64,000 bases of DNA from Glandiceps talaboti (lineage: Eukaryota > Hemichordata > Enteropneusta > Spengelidae). The notes under the pieces were generated by a model, which had not been told where the DNA came from, did not search any database, and saw nothing but the letters and a program-made list of their open reading frames with translations. Shown here piece after piece: positions 19,801 to 33,501 of this stretch. A program made the position numbers and the translations under genes. The DNA is taken from positions 8,986,322-9,050,321 of the forward strand of contig NC_135570.1 in the NCBI RefSeq assembly GCF_964340395.1, given 5' to 3'. Each line of letters opens with the position of its first letter. The first letter of the stretch is position 1.

Positions 19801-20636
19801 TTACAGTAGTCTAACACACAGCTAGTAAATGTGTGCACTTTTGTTTTGACTTTTTAACAGGCATGTTGGTGACCTTGGTAACATTGTTATGGATTTCAAG
19901 GGAAATGTTGAACAGACAATAGTTGACAAAGTAGTCACTTTGCAGGGAAGATACTCGATTTATGGAAGAGCCATAGTGGTAAGAACAATCTTTATGTTAA
20001 TTATATTTTTTAATGTGACGTAACATGCATATTAATACTTATTAAAGTTGTAATATGGTTCACAATGACGTTTTTTTCGCAACAACATTGGTACGTTGAT
20101 AGATATAGACTTACTGGAGCGGTGTGATTCGTTAATGATGTATTGACGGAGGTGGATATATATGACGTGTAAAATCATTGTAATATCAAGGGTACGGATC
20201 ATAACAAAGCAAATATAAACATACCGTTGTTAGATGTTCCAACGTACAAAAAACAGTAATAAGGCCACCAAACGAGTACAATCTCAAAGTTGGTAAAAGG
20301 GCACTGGGGGACGCTAAAAGCACGTATAAAGTGTTGCAGCTTGCAATTGAATTGTTCGATCTGTACCTCGGTAGCAATATCTTTGTAATGACAATAGATT
20401 CAAATCATTGTTTCCATGGGAACGCTTTTACACCATTGAATTTTGAGTTGAGGAAAGACTGTGATTTGCATTCATCACAATTATTTGAATTATGTCTTGT
20501 ACTTTTAACTTCACAGGTACATGAACTAAGAGATGATCTTGGGTTGGGAGGCAACGAAGGTAGCCGCACTACTGGAAATGCCGGGGCAAGAATGGCGTGT
20601 TGCATTATTGGAGTCAGCCCTGGCCCTGCAGCATAA
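16841..20636 (+). CDS. Secreted (extracellular) Cu/Zn superoxide dismutase, 6 coding exons
   Basis: Exons 16841-16883, 17343-17375, 17797-17885, 19052-19239, 19861-19978 and 20517-20636 give 196 aa. The enzyme converts superoxide to oxygen and hydrogen peroxide. Residues 1-~23 form a signal peptide, so it should act outside the cell or in the secretory path. Copper ligands are His85, His87, His102 (bridging) and His159. Zinc ligands are His102, His110, His119 and Asp122. The disulfide pair is Cys96 and Cys185, and the active-site Arg is Arg182 (GNAGARMAC). The electrostatic loop is intact. The N-terminal extension has one more Cys (33). An AG just before 16832 suggests a 5' leader intron ending nine bases upstream of the start. 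A second in-frame ATG at 17769 could give an alternative signal peptide. There is no heparin-binding basic tail, since the protein ends PGPAA. Confidence 0.9.
16949..17102 (+). mobile_element. Remnant of the palindromic MITE in SOD intron 1
   Basis: ATCATAGCTTCCTACTTG, then AATCAATGTGACGCAACATTG, then GTGTTTTAACTCAATA, and finally AATGTTTGCTAATGTACG, match the left arm and centre of the full elements at 25.8 and 35.3 kb in order. The right arm is lost. Confidence 0.5.
17769..17798 (+). other. Alternative in-frame start for the SOD, encoding a second signal peptide
   Basis: ATG at 17769 reads [15 protein letters not shown] straight into exon 3 without a stop, in the SOD frame. Its hydrophobic stretch is written in the pyrimidine tract of the exon 3 splice acceptor. 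A transcript starting in intron 2 would give a shorter but still secreted enzyme. No transcript evidence is available. Confidence 0.3.
17911..17963 (+). repeat. Imperfect tandem duplicate of SOD exon 3 inside intron 3
   Basis: AATTACGATGGCCCACAAGT at 17911 repeats AACTACAATGGTCCACAAGT of exon 3 at 17838, and the similarity continues for about 50 bases at an offset of 73. In one frame the copy reads NYDGPQVS against NYNGPQVS of the real exon, then diverges. Confidence 0.6.
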
Positions 20637-20713
20637 CTACATAACGACAAATAGTAACTGCCTGAAGATATTATACACATGTAATGTAATGATGCAGTTA
20701 GTATAATGTTGTA

Positions 20714-20719
20714 AATAAA
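20714..20719 (+). terminator. Poly(A) signal of the SOD gene
   Basis: AATAAA lies 78 bases after the SOD stop codon. Confidence 0.65.
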
Positions 20720-21126
20720 GTTATTTATCCCCATCATCACATTAATCTATCTCAATTTTTCCTTCCCCTTACACATACACGATCAATAAGTATACCTCAC
20801 TCCTACATATGAGAGTGTACTACTTTCACATATAATTTTATTAAGTTTAACTATTTGGGAGTAAATTAATTCTATAACCTTTACTAAAACTTAAGGTAAA
20901 TAAAACCATGCGCATAGCCGAAATAAATTTCTTGAATCCGTAATGGTACGTACGTATGCAAATAGTATGCACAGCCCCTCTACGTGCTATTAAATTCTTA
21001 AAGGCAATTATAATAGAAAGTAGTTCTTTAGTATTCAATGAGGAGGGTTACGAATATAATATTCTTTCATGGCTAAATGGCGACATAGGTATACTGAGAA
21101 TCACTACTACGTGCTCCCTTTGAAAT

Positions 21127-21128
<2 letters not shown>

Positions 21129-21188
<60 letters not shown>

Positions 21189-21203
21189 GGACGGACGGAC
21201 GGC

Positions 21204-21240
<37 letters not shown>

Positions 21241-21354
21241 TACATACATACATACATACATACATACATACATAGTATATACATACATACACATACATAC
21301 ATACATACATACATACATACATACATACATACATACATACATACATACATACAT

Positions 21355-21385
<31 letters not shown>

Positions 21386-21389
21386 TACA
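21129..21389 (+). repeat. Compound microsatellite (CAGA)n-(CGGA)n-(CATA)n-(CAGA)n
   Basis: Tetranucleotide blocks follow one another in a roughly symmetrical order. Together with the repeats at 21.96-22.06 and 22.58-22.96 kb they fill much of the 2.7 kb between the SOD gene and the first peptide gene, where I see no gene. Confidence 0.96.
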
Positions 21390-21956
21390 GAGACACAGTG
21401 GCGACCTCGAACATGAACATGACCAGTAACTACTTTATTTACATAAATTCCTTGGGTAGGTACATTTTATACTTCAGGATCCAATCCCATTAGATTTAAA
21501 GATCGTTACTAATCCATGTTACTTTATGCAAGACAGTTTAGTTGAACATAGGAATCAAACAGCTGCTGATTACTGCATATAAACTATCTTAACTTAAGTA
21601 TTACCGATTTTGATCTATCATTTCACATGTCATTTATCATGAAAATTGGACATTTATTATTTATAAAAAACAGATTACTTGAATGAGCTATGAGATACCT
21701 TGCTATCTTTTGGAGGATCCGTTAAACAAGCAAGTATGTCATGCATTATACTACCAAGTAATTTCATTATCTTATCCAAGGAAAAGGGTTGTTACTTCAT
21801 CACCTTGTTGCCTACGTATTCCACGAGATTGTACTCAAGGTTTGGTTTTTCCTTCAAACACACATATAGCAGAGAGATTTTATCCCCACTGTTTCTGTCG
21901 GCTATCTTTCAAGTACTGTCGCATACTGCAGTGGCAAAAGCATACATGTATATATG

Positions 21957-21990
21957 TAGGGAGGGAGGGGAGGGAGACGGGCAGGCAGGT

Positions 21991-22022
<32 letters not shown>

Positions 22023-22056
22023 ACAGACGGACGGACGGACGGATGGATGGTTGGAT
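21957..22056 (+). repeat. G-rich tetranucleotide repeat (GGAG, GGCA, GGAC, GGAT)
   Basis: Short runs of four related tetranucleotides, all with G/A bias on the + strand. Confidence 0.93.
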
Positions 22057-22583
22057 GTGTCGAAGTCATTCTTTCAAATAAAATAACTATAGGTCTTACC
22101 GTCCCCGTGTATTGATATTTATACATTTTTGAGTGGGCAATGCGAAGCGGTAGAACACTTTCTGTTCTTGTCTACATGCGAGTAATTCGATTTATACCTA
22201 GTTAAATAGTGCTTACAACGGAAGAACTCATATTACATTTGCCTGCCATGGTGGACAAAAACAGACTTTGAAGGTGTACTCGACTTGTTTTCAAAGGCGG
22301 ATTTTACTCACTTTGAAATTAAATCTCCAGACTTTAGGTTTTAAAGTATTTAAACCATAATGGCTAGACTGTACATTAAAGACTAGTGGTAGATAAATTA
22401 CTATACTAAGTGTTAGTTATACGGCGAAATATGCTATATTCAGTGTACTAAACACACTTGGGTGGTAAAGTCATTAAACATCAAAGCCTGCAGATAATCA
22501 GGGTTGGGTTTTGTTTTAATTCTCTAATACAATTTATTATACGTCCATTCAAAAGAAGTCACATGAACCCAAACCACTCCCAC

Positions 22584-22643
22584 CTATCCAGCTATCCATC
22601 TATCCATCCCTCCATATATACATGCATGCATGCATGCATACAT

Positions 22644-22685
<42 letters not shown>

Positions 22686-22955
22686 GCACACACGCACATC
22701 CACACACACACATACATATAGACAGACAGACAGAGACAGACAGACAGACAGACAGACATACATACATACATACATACATACATACATACATACATACATA
22801 CATACATACACACACACGCACACACATACATACATACACACATACATACACACATACACACATACATACATACATACATACATACATACATACATACATA
22901 CATACATACATACATACATACAACACACATACACACACGCGCGCGCGCGAGCGCA
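22584..22955 (+). repeat. Compound microsatellite (CA)n, (CAGA)n, (CATA)n
   Basis: About 370 bases of di- and tetranucleotide repeats end in an alternating CG run (GCGCGCGCG). Confidence 0.95.
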
Positions 22956-23339
22956 CTCACTAAGGGAAAAATAAGAGTGAGTTTTCTGTGAAGATATCGA
23001 AGGCAAGCATTCTTTTACGAAACCGGACTACAACGGGATTTCCATACCTATTAGAATCATAGCCACAAATAAGAACGAAATACACGACTGTGAGAAATTC
23101 AAATATTTACTTCACTTGCTTTATGATATGTGAATGTAGTGTTACAAGCTTTGTGAGTACAAACCATAATACATAGAATTTTGAAAAAAAACATTGTTAT
23201 TAAATATGCAATGAATATGAGTCACATATTAATTACAAACAAGAAAGACTTGGATATGTTGATGGTGGATAACATTGCATGAAAGCTAACAATAACGTGC
23301 AAGAATTTCATTTTGAAAGAAATCGTTTTGTCTGGATTG

Positions 23340-24210
23340 TCACTGACACAAATGTTCAGGCAATACACCCCGTCTACACATGTATATCTTCTTCAGAGTT
23401 TCAGCCCATCCGTTTGGGAAACGGCCAGCTGTAATATAAAATAGAATGATATATTGATTAATACCTCTATTTTAAGCTGATTTTAAGTCGGTATTCACAG
23501 TTTCCTTAACCTTGGAAATCTCGTCGGAGTCTGTCGTCTACTCACCAAACTGTTAGTCGATAACAATTTTTCGACCGTACGTCGTAAAGATATTGATGTC
23601 ATAAATGTTTTGCGTTGCAAATCTGGTTGTTTCATTATAGATCTGTTTTCGGTTTTTATTTTCTTACACTTTCTTGATATTTTGCTGGTTTAAAATGCAA
23701 CATTTCAAAAACCTTGAATAGCAATTATATTGTTTTGAAGTATTTTCACTTGGAAAAGTGTAAGTTTTGAAAGAGATAACGAAAACTTGAAGACTATGAT
23801 GTAAAATTTATCACATTTGCTATGGAAAAAAAGAGATCAGAAGGTGTTATAGCTAGTTACCTAATCATGAATGTTTTCCTCACCAGGTAAACAAATTCTG
23901 ATTCAAATGATCGGTAATTTTTCGTCTTACATACATGCTATGATTCAGGTGAATTTTATGAATAAATGGTGTGACAATTTTATAATCTGTGGTGGCAATG
24001 TAGGTTGCTATACTTACTGTCAATCTGTCTTTTTTGTTCGTTCATCTGGTGCGTGTCATCTAATTTTTCTCGACTGTTTGGATCTTCTTTTGTCTGATAA
24101 ATGTCAGGATCAAATGGACGGACATTCACGAGAAAAGACATTCCTTTAACGTCTTGCATCGTGAAGATGATGAGGAGGAGCAACGAGGCAGAAACTGCTA
24201 TCGCTTTCAT
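23340..24210 (-). CDS. Secreted peptide precursor with a one-disulfide loop (peptide 1)
   Basis: On the minus strand, coding exon 24210-24018 (64 codons plus one base) ends at GTAAGT. Exon 23428-23340 follows a TTACAG acceptor and ends in TGA, giving 93 aa. A further TTCTACAG acceptor at 24237-24239 shows a 5' leader exon upstream. Residues 1-23 are a signal peptide with the core LLLLIIF. Residues 24-59 are a polar, acidic propeptide. Lys60-Arg61 is a dibasic cleavage site. The released 32-residue peptide would start with Gln62, able to form pyroglutamate, and carries Cys82 and Cys92 (C-X9-C). No C-terminal Gly for amidation is present. I do not recognise it. A hormone-like or host-defence peptide fits the layout. 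It shares layout and leader intron with four Cys-rich genes downstream but not their Cys core. Confidence 0.6.
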
Positions 24211-25760
24211 CTTATTGCACTCGACTTTCAAAGTTTCTGTAGAAGAAGGAACGAACTGTTAAGACCTGTTTGGAGAATGTCTCAATATACAGCTAGCTTT
24301 GGGCTCTTGTAGCAAGGAAGTCTTTCATCACCTTTCGAGTTAAACTTAAGTTTCGCTGAACTCTTTTCAACACCCGGATATATGGCATGAGAGATCTGTC
24401 CAAGAAGAGTGTGAAGATACATGTAAGTCTGTCTGGCGATAAATGTACATCTATCTAACTATCAATCTATCTATATATCTGTGGTGTTATAATAACGGAG
24501 ACCATGCAATCACTATTTAAGAGATGGGAGACTGTCATTTATAATTAATTTATTATATCAATTATGTTACCAAACACAAAGTAGCAACCCCACCCAGGCA
24601 ATTTAAACCGTTTAAGCCTTACATACGTAAGAATAATATATATAGGAATGAGAGGCGTCGATGACATAAGGCACAAGGAGATGAATTCCATCCAGAGAAA
24701 GTTTTGACAAATCATGAAGATGGGTAAATTAGAGGTATATGATATGAGGGGTGTATTAGTATATTGAGTCTTCTCTTCAATTTGATCTTCTTTCGTTATT
24801 TATATCCATTTAATGTATTTGAGTCGATATTAACTTTTTCATAAAAAAAATATATCAATAAACTGCGGAAATGAGTTTTTACCATGCTGAAGGCTTTCAA
24901 CGTCTAGGCTACCCACCACAATAAAAGCAGTCCTGACTAATTAGTGAATTGAAAGGAATCTAGATCTTTCATTGCGTGACATTTCCAAAAATGAAAGCGA
25001 TGTTTCCCCTTAAGGCTTTTTTTTTACATTTGTAAAGCTACAGCTAGTAAAACGACCTTATAAGATTTCATCGGGAAGATTTTCTGGTAAAATTGTAATT
25101 TACGAGATCAAGCTTCACCTGTACACTAGCACCCGGTAATCATTTATTCGATCCCCAAGGATACCATAAGTTATCTTATTGTCACTATGCCTATAATGGA
25201 TCTAGAATATTTCAATACGTCTCTGTATCAATTGGGTTATATCCTAGATATTGGGTGTCTCATACAGATGTAGCCTCAGACTTAATCTCACGACGATAAG
25301 TCTTACTGACACATATATCTTTACTTGGATGTCATCTGGCGAAGGAGATGTAGAAGCTATCATTTTGTAAATGATATTTTGTGAATGAATACAAAAAACG
25401 GTTTGAATATTCGACTAGTTGAGCATCTCAGCGGGTTTTTCGAGATGAATTTTTTGTGGCATTTAAAACGTACTAAATTAAATGCCTTTATTCATGTATA
25501 AACATGTGTACAACAACTGGTGATTTTTGAATTGCAGTTGGACTCAGTCAGATATACCTGACTGTCTTAAATAAACACAGGGTTAAATAATGGCTATGAC
25601 ACCATGCAGAGAAAATAAGCATGTCGAAAAATTATTCCAAATTGGTTGAAGAATATTAATGATGACATTAGTTTTCAATGGTAGTTTTTGAACTATTCAA
25701 TTTACCTAATATTGCAAAATAGTATTGGTACAGTAAATGGGGATTATCGATGACTTGCTA

Positions 25761-26028
25761 AAGTGGTCATATGAGTGAGGATTGGGTATTTATTTTGATT
25801 TTTAATTTATAAAACAATTTTATCATAGCATCCTACTAAAAAAATCAATGTAAAACAACATATGCAAAGTCCTTGTTTGTACCTCAATAAATTGCAAAAG
25901 ATTAGTCATGTGTATAATGTCTGTTATTGTACATACAATAACAAATGTTTTACAACATTTTTTAAATAAAATTGTTTTATTAATTCAAAATCCAAAATAA
26001 ATCCCAATCCTCATCCATATGACCACTT
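25761..26028. mobile_element. Palindromic (foldback) MITE, copy 1, 268 bp
   Basis: The left end AAGTGGTCATATGAGTGAGG is answered by the inverted right end CCTCATCCATATGACCACTT, and the similarity continues inward (ATTGGGTATTTATTTTG versus CAAAATAAATCCCAAT). No reading frame is present, so it is non-autonomous. A second copy lies at 35336-35679. Bases flanking the ends do not give a clear target-site duplication here. Confidence 0.8.
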
Positions 26029-28367
26029 AAAAAGACTTTCTAAGCTATCTTCAAACTGTAAGGCATAGCATGGATAAAGAACCTTCTGCACGGAGCAATC
26101 AATAAAATTGCAGTAGCCCTACAAGATATTACAATGCGTTTATGATATAAATGACATATGTGAACAAAGGTGCCCAATGAGGGATACTATTGATTAAACA
26201 ACGGCGTCTGAGGAAGATTTCTCTTCTAATCCTGACGCCAATATCTAACTTATTGCCTTGTTCCTGTTGATAGGTTTAGAGGCACGAATCCATCGATGCT
26301 GGATCTCATAATAGGGATTCAATTGATTAAGTGTATTACGAATTACGAATTCTATACATTGATTACAAAGATGTCACAATTTGACATTTCAACAAAATAC
26401 TGGGCCAACATGACTGTGTATTTCCTTAGATCGCCAAGGTTTCATTTTGTAAAGGCAAACTATCGACTTATTTTAATAGAATTGCCATGGGGCGTAGTCA
26501 GAAACTCAGATTATGGTTTAACGCAAAGCACAAACAAAATTAACAAACACTCTTAATGTCATGTTAATTGTGGTAACGGTGGTACCATTATTATTTTTAT
26601 CATGTCGTAGTCAAAAAAAAAAGTGACATATAATGGCAAACCAAAATAGCTATAGCTTTCACCATTGAAAGCAACAACATTTATTGCCATGATATAAGAT
26701 TTCATTTTAAGTTACATTATTTGGTTTTATCGGCGGCGGGAACGTTACCTTAAAGTTGATAACCCCCCCCCCCCCCCGAACAAGTGAATTTTCTTTGTTA
26801 ACGTAATACTATGCTGATAGACAAAGGTGGGACAAATACATTGCCTTTACATTTCTAAGACTGAAAGTGTACAATATACACTTTGCACCTATTCTGCTTG
26901 CCTGAAGTGCATGGATTGTTCGACTCTGTCTTTATGTTGTCAATGCGATACAATAAAAATGTTGTATTTTAAGGTGGAATGTCCATCATGGATTACATAC
27001 TCTGAAAATCGAAGCTCTTATAATATCTCCAAACGTTATACGAAAGCTTCTTTCAGGTCCTTTTGAAATAATAAAAGTAATTTTGGGTTTGTTGTATTTT
27101 AACTGAGAATCGGGTTAATTAAGTTTAAAGAATGTATTTCCAAGACACATTTCAGTTTAAACAATATTCGATCTGACAAATGATGCATTATTTAGTGAAT
27201 GGTGGCCACATGAAGGCTTTCAAAAGCACGACTCAACAAATAAATTAATAAACTAACAATGAATGATTTATCATTCAATTTCGAGCTGCTTGTAAAAGTC
27301 ATTGACACCCTAGCATATCGACGAGAATGCACTTTTTGTGCTCAACGCTCATTGTATAACTATTAACCGTGTACAGTTACATTCGTTACTTAGTCACGTG
27401 ATGGAAAATAGTGAACGCGATGAAGTGTGCATGATCTCCTCGTTGAAATAGCTTTCAGCAAGGATAAAGATATCACATTCTCTATAATGCCAGTGTTGTC
27501 GCTTAATAAGATTTTAAATACTAGTTCCTGTCCTTAATATTTGTCCAACATAGACAATGTACTATTTGTCTGCAGTGACGCTAAATATCATATATACTTT
27601 CTTTATTCATTTATGAATGAATGGTATCTGGCAGAAAATCACCATTTCACATGACTGTCAAAATGTAAAACAATGATGATCGTAACGGAGTGTGATTTAG
27701 ATTTTACAAATTTATAGAAACCATACATACAATTTTGCATATATTTCAGTATTGTACAAGTTTTAAAAGTATATAACAATTAGATTTCCTTTACTTGACC
27801 ATCTGGATGAATAATTGCTGGCCATGAAGTTTTGATCATCATACATCATGTTGATTAATAGTCAGGGTGTGAAATTAAACGGCAGGCACTTTTAGGGATT
27901 CTGTGCAACAAGTCAACGGTGATGAGATCTCTATTTGATAAATGTACGACTTCAATTTTAATGACTCCAGTCCAGAAGATGACCCTTGATATTTTCAGGA
28001 GTTGAATACTATTTACAGACAAGTAAATCATCGCCATTACATCAAGAAGCAGTCTTAAAAATATCCACCTTGCAGATTTTTATCTTGATTATAAAAGTCA
28101 TTATTAGATAGTTTATTATACAGTTATTTTTCATTCCATGTCAGATAGTAGTAACATAGAATAGCTTTGTCATGGTGACAACCTACGACATCTACAATTT
28201 TAAAAGCATTAATAGTTTGTGGAAGTATACTAAAACTGACCAAGTCATCGCAAACGAAATTTCCTGCGTCTTTCTAAGATGTATTATTTATCTACGGTGT
28301 TGAACAAGACCTTGGTGTAAAAAAGAACAGATTAGAACTCTCTCCACTTGTCTAGTAGCTCATATCA

Positions 28368-28588
<221 letters not shown>

Positions 28589-31500
28589 CATACTACATAC
28601 ATACATACATATATATATATATACATATACAGACAGGCACAAATGTATATGTGTATATTGACAAAAATAAAGATACGATTCTTACCTCTTTAACTTCACA
28701 AATCGGAGAGTCCTCACTCGTGAAGCACGACTATCGTGCTCTTAAAGTATCTGTCTTTTTCGAAAACCGACGAAGTGATTTTCAATCATTTGATTTATAA
28801 GCAAGTGGGCGTTTATCGTCAGATACACGCCCCCATATCCCATACTTGATTCTAATAGTGAACTTGATTGCCAATTTGAGGAAAACCTATGAGTTTAGAC
28901 TCAGAATTTACTGACCCTGGGCTTGTTAAGATTTACAAGGTGAAAAAAGACACGATGACACGGGAGAATAGCTAACGAGAGACACTTGGTTTAATGATTC
29001 GGAAAGGGCTTAGTCGATTTTATAGAGCGCATGCGTGAAATTATCTAGGTTTTATCAATTGCATGGAAGCGTAAAATTACTACATGATTGTAGCAAATGT
29101 TCACAGATAGTGGAAAGTGACTTGACATGATGATCTACATAGTACGTATTACTTTTAATTACTTTGCGAGGAATCATGAGTATTTCAGGGATTGGCAAAG
29201 CCTATCTCCGAGTGGGTAAGATGCGTAACACGTACGTGTCGGTGGCGGGGGTGCCTTTCTTATATATGTTAAAGTATCTTTCGTATGATAAGTGTTGGCG
29301 TCACAAATAACATATTTGGACACAACGTCACCCCTTTCCTTCTGATATCACTAAATCTCTATGTTGTTCGTTCATTATCCATTTTGTAAGTATATTTCCC
29401 CGAGGTGATGTGCATGTTAAAGGCATTGCATTGTCCCTGTCAACGTAAATACCACCTACAACAACAAAATTTACAATAACGTATGCCTACAACAACCCAG
29501 GGTTGTGCATTCAAATGCAATGCCAGTGACATCAATGCTACATCAGTAGTCCTTCACATGAGCCACTTCTATTTTTACAGATAACGAAATGATCAGGGAT
29601 ATTTTCAAGTTTCATATTTATGTATATGCCTTACTGCAAGGATCATAAAGATCAAAAGGTGGAATAGAAGCTAACGACTTCAAATTGTTATTGATAATAT
29701 GTGATTAGTGTAGACAGGAACATTGACTAGATTCCACTGCCAGATAAATTCTCTACTGTTTGAAAATAGTGCACTTTAGGTGTCTAATGTCAGTCTAATG
29801 TGAGTCTCTGTGAAACACTTAATGTTTCTATACTATGTAGATTCAGATGCTACAATAGTTATGGAAACCAACCATTGTATCATTATTAAGATTATATAGT
29901 AATTTCTTCTTGTAATCGAAAAGATGCATTTACAATGATGGAAGATCATATCCAATTACTGGTCAAAAGATCTTTATACAATGTGTTTGACGAAAGCATT
30001 TCATGGGATTACGCTTAGCACTTAATACACGACTTTTTTGAATTATAAATTTCTAAGTGTAATGTGAATATGGATTTATGGATAATGTTGTAAGATACTG
30101 TTCATCTCTCCAGTTTTATACAACTAAAAGTTAATTTTATGAAGCAGTTATGAAATGTGATATTGTTGTGTACAAGAAAAAATTGGGGGTGATATGAGTA
30201 AATTAATAATGGATTGTGCAATGATATAATGAAAGCAATGTGAATCAATCAAGGAGTCATTGTATTTCAGTAGATATTGAAATTGGTATGACTACCACTT
30301 TTGTCCTAATTGCCATCATATATGAAAAGGTTTACATATCAAACATCTACTTCAAATAAGTGATTTATAAAACGCGGTTTTATAATTAGCTGCTGATATC
30401 TGTGTTGAGTCTTTCGAACGGACAAAACTAAATTTACACGAGTGGGTTTTTTGTTCCTTTCTGTTCAGTTTTGTTTTGGTGTTTTTTGGTGGCATTTTAA
30501 TAAACCTATGTGCTAGTATTACAATTAGACCATACTTAATTATTACTTACTGCATATTATATCGACAGAATTAAACCTGCCAGATATACTAGAATAAGGT
30601 GTAACGATTCGATGCCATTTTAATATGCGAAATCTACCGTTAATATGCGCATGCGTCTACTGGACAAACCTCTATTACGTCATCACCTGTACTAGCAACA
30701 CCTGGAGACGCACGATTTAGTGTCATCACAGACATGCATCGACATTTAACATTATACTATTATAGCCTAATAGACGTTTTATGTTCGTATTGTAGCCCAA
30801 GTAAAAATAATATATATATCTTTATTAGTTTAAGTCACTTTAATACTGGAACAATTTATATATTTTAGCAAGTCCATTAAATATGAAAACTGTCGTTTAA
30901 CTTAATGGTTTCATTCGTTAAATTATACATAGGATAGGTTGTTGCATTTGATATAGTTTTGATTGCTATCAACGCTTAGTTTACGACCAGATATTGCCAC
31001 CAAAGTAAACCACATAAATCAGAACTGACATTATGGCAGCTAATGAGATGCACAAATAGACTTTAAATTACGAATCTTGAATATATTATTTTTGTCTCGA
31101 GTTTCAATACCACTGTAAAGTATTCTAAACATATCTGGGCTTGTAAATATCTGCCCTGTGAATGACCACACTCAGTCTGGCTGACTTTACTGAACTGCCA
31201 AGTCCTTCATACATTCAAAAATGGACCAATGACTTGATTCAATATTAAAAGGTAAAAGGTAAATATAAGAACTCTGATTCTTTGAATACAGACTCGTTTA
31301 TGAAAAACATAATTGAATGTAACACTTGCAAAATATATAAAGTTTATTCACTGGTTAGACGTGAATGAATTATTAATCTAAAACCGATACACAATATTGC
31401 CAAATCTTCCTTTTCCGTAATCCCCTGACTATCTGTGTTTGATTAATCACCTAACTCGCGATTGCTCTGTGAAAGCATCGGATATCGTATGCAGAGTCTA

Positions 31501-33501
31501 CATTTCGAATCAATCGGCTTGAAATTATTTCGCCCCCTTTTCTTTTCGTGTAAAATGCCAATGATTCGTATGTAACTGTTAAGTGACATTTCCTTAGCCT
31601 GCACCCCGTTGTTACGATTTGATATTTCCCCTGTGTACAGGAAAAGATAGATTTCTTATGACGTACAATACATCCCCCTGGACTTACACGAGTTTGATTG
31701 AATGATTCCCATATCCATCTCAGTAACTCAATGACGTAACATTGTGTATTGACGTTAGTTTCCATAGAAACGATTTTCAGTATTGATGATGCGTTATAAT
31801 ACCTTTAAGGGTCGAAATTGAATCTAAAAGCAAATGCGAAGTTATAGTTCTTGGTTCTTACAAAAATCTATTACCTTCAACTGACAGACAGACTGGCGGA
31901 CGCAGCAGCAGTAAGTCTTGAAGCAACGTCGCCGGTACATTGTCTTCTATGACAGCCATGTAATAACATATCCTATGCAAGAGTTGACTGTAAAAGTTTA
32001 AAATCTCAATATCTCAACTATGCTTGGTTGTTTTATTCGGAAAGTTGCTCTGCAAAATTCCCACAGGCCAACTTATTCCACAGGCTAATTTATTTGTATC
32101 AGTTGAGTGGCCTGATCATATCAGGTACTGGGTATTGCTGTTGAGAAACAACGAGTTCTAACCGTGCAATTATTTTCCGTATAACAACAGTCCGGCACAC
32201 TTTGCCTAAGCAAGGTCGTTGTATATTGATCCATTTTGGGCCTTGGCGTTTATCATGATTTTAACCAAACGACTGTTTTTCTATATCACATCAATCGTTG
32301 TCGTCAAAAAGTAAAAAAAAAATTCTTATGTTAGCAATTTATGGAGTGTGTGATAAAGAAACCTTCGCGTCCCGAATATGGTTTTTGCGGAGTCTATTAT
32401 ATTATGGCTTACGGGCTCCATAAGTTCTGACATTTCCTCCGTACGCATACGATCTTTAAAATCTCAACTACAAAATGTGAAAGTCCACATAACGTGTTTC
32501 TTCTCCTGTCTACATATGTAGGTGCTGTATATGACATCGGCAATAATTACCGACAATTATCGACACCGATCTTTTGATCAGTCAAGTTAAAATCATTCTC
32601 GCCTGAGAATGAATTGTAGGTTGAGTGTGTAATCTTTGTGTGTCAGGAGTAGTGCTTATTATCATATGGAGGTAAAACAACCTCTATTTAAGCATGAGGC
32701 TGTACTCATGGGAGTGCGACAGCTCGATTACATTATGGATGCTATGAATACACGCAATTTGATCAAACCATGTGTGGTATATAACACATGATGTTATTTC
32801 CTCGTAGTATAGGCCCACTACTGTCACTAACCGTACACCATCCCGTGTCGCTTTATTTCTTGAAAACAGTTGTCCAGACGATCAAAAAATAGATGTAGCC
32901 CATACAATGACTATGTCATCCAAACAGACAGATTTTTGCGTCATTATCGTTCGAAGGGGACATTACCTAACTTACCAAAAAGTCGTTATGTAGCATATCT
33001 GGCAAAGTGTATTATATGCCTGGTGATGTATAGCTAGTCAGAGTACGTACAGATCTGATATACAATATCTACCAACTTGAGAAAATACTGTTCGAACCAA
33101 CTTACAGAGTTAAATGTAGATGGATTAACTATCTGAGAATTGTTTTTTACGCTAAACTAACCCAGTGCGTCACTGACCTTTGACCAAGTTACAATGTATG
33201 ACACATTAGTCAGTAATGTCAGTAATTATTAGCAAATTGGTGAATATTGTAATTCCATGACAAGACATATTGTGTTCTCATATGAATTTATTGATTTTCT
33301 ATATAAACATTTTGCCCAAATTTCTATCGAGAAAAGAGAACGTGAAATAAAATCGTGTGCTACGAGTCAGTGGCAGATGAGTTCAATGGTCTCGATGGGG
33401 TCAGAAGCTAGTCTCTAAAAATCATTCAACGATGGCTTCGTTCTCCTCGTTGTATTTAACAGTCAAAGCGTCTTTCACAGTTAAGTTGTAATACTGAATG
33501 T

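Noticed and set aside
31451-31765. Minus-strand open frame of 104 codons
   Set aside because: No signal peptide, no domain, random-looking composition and no splice sites in a gene-like arrangement.
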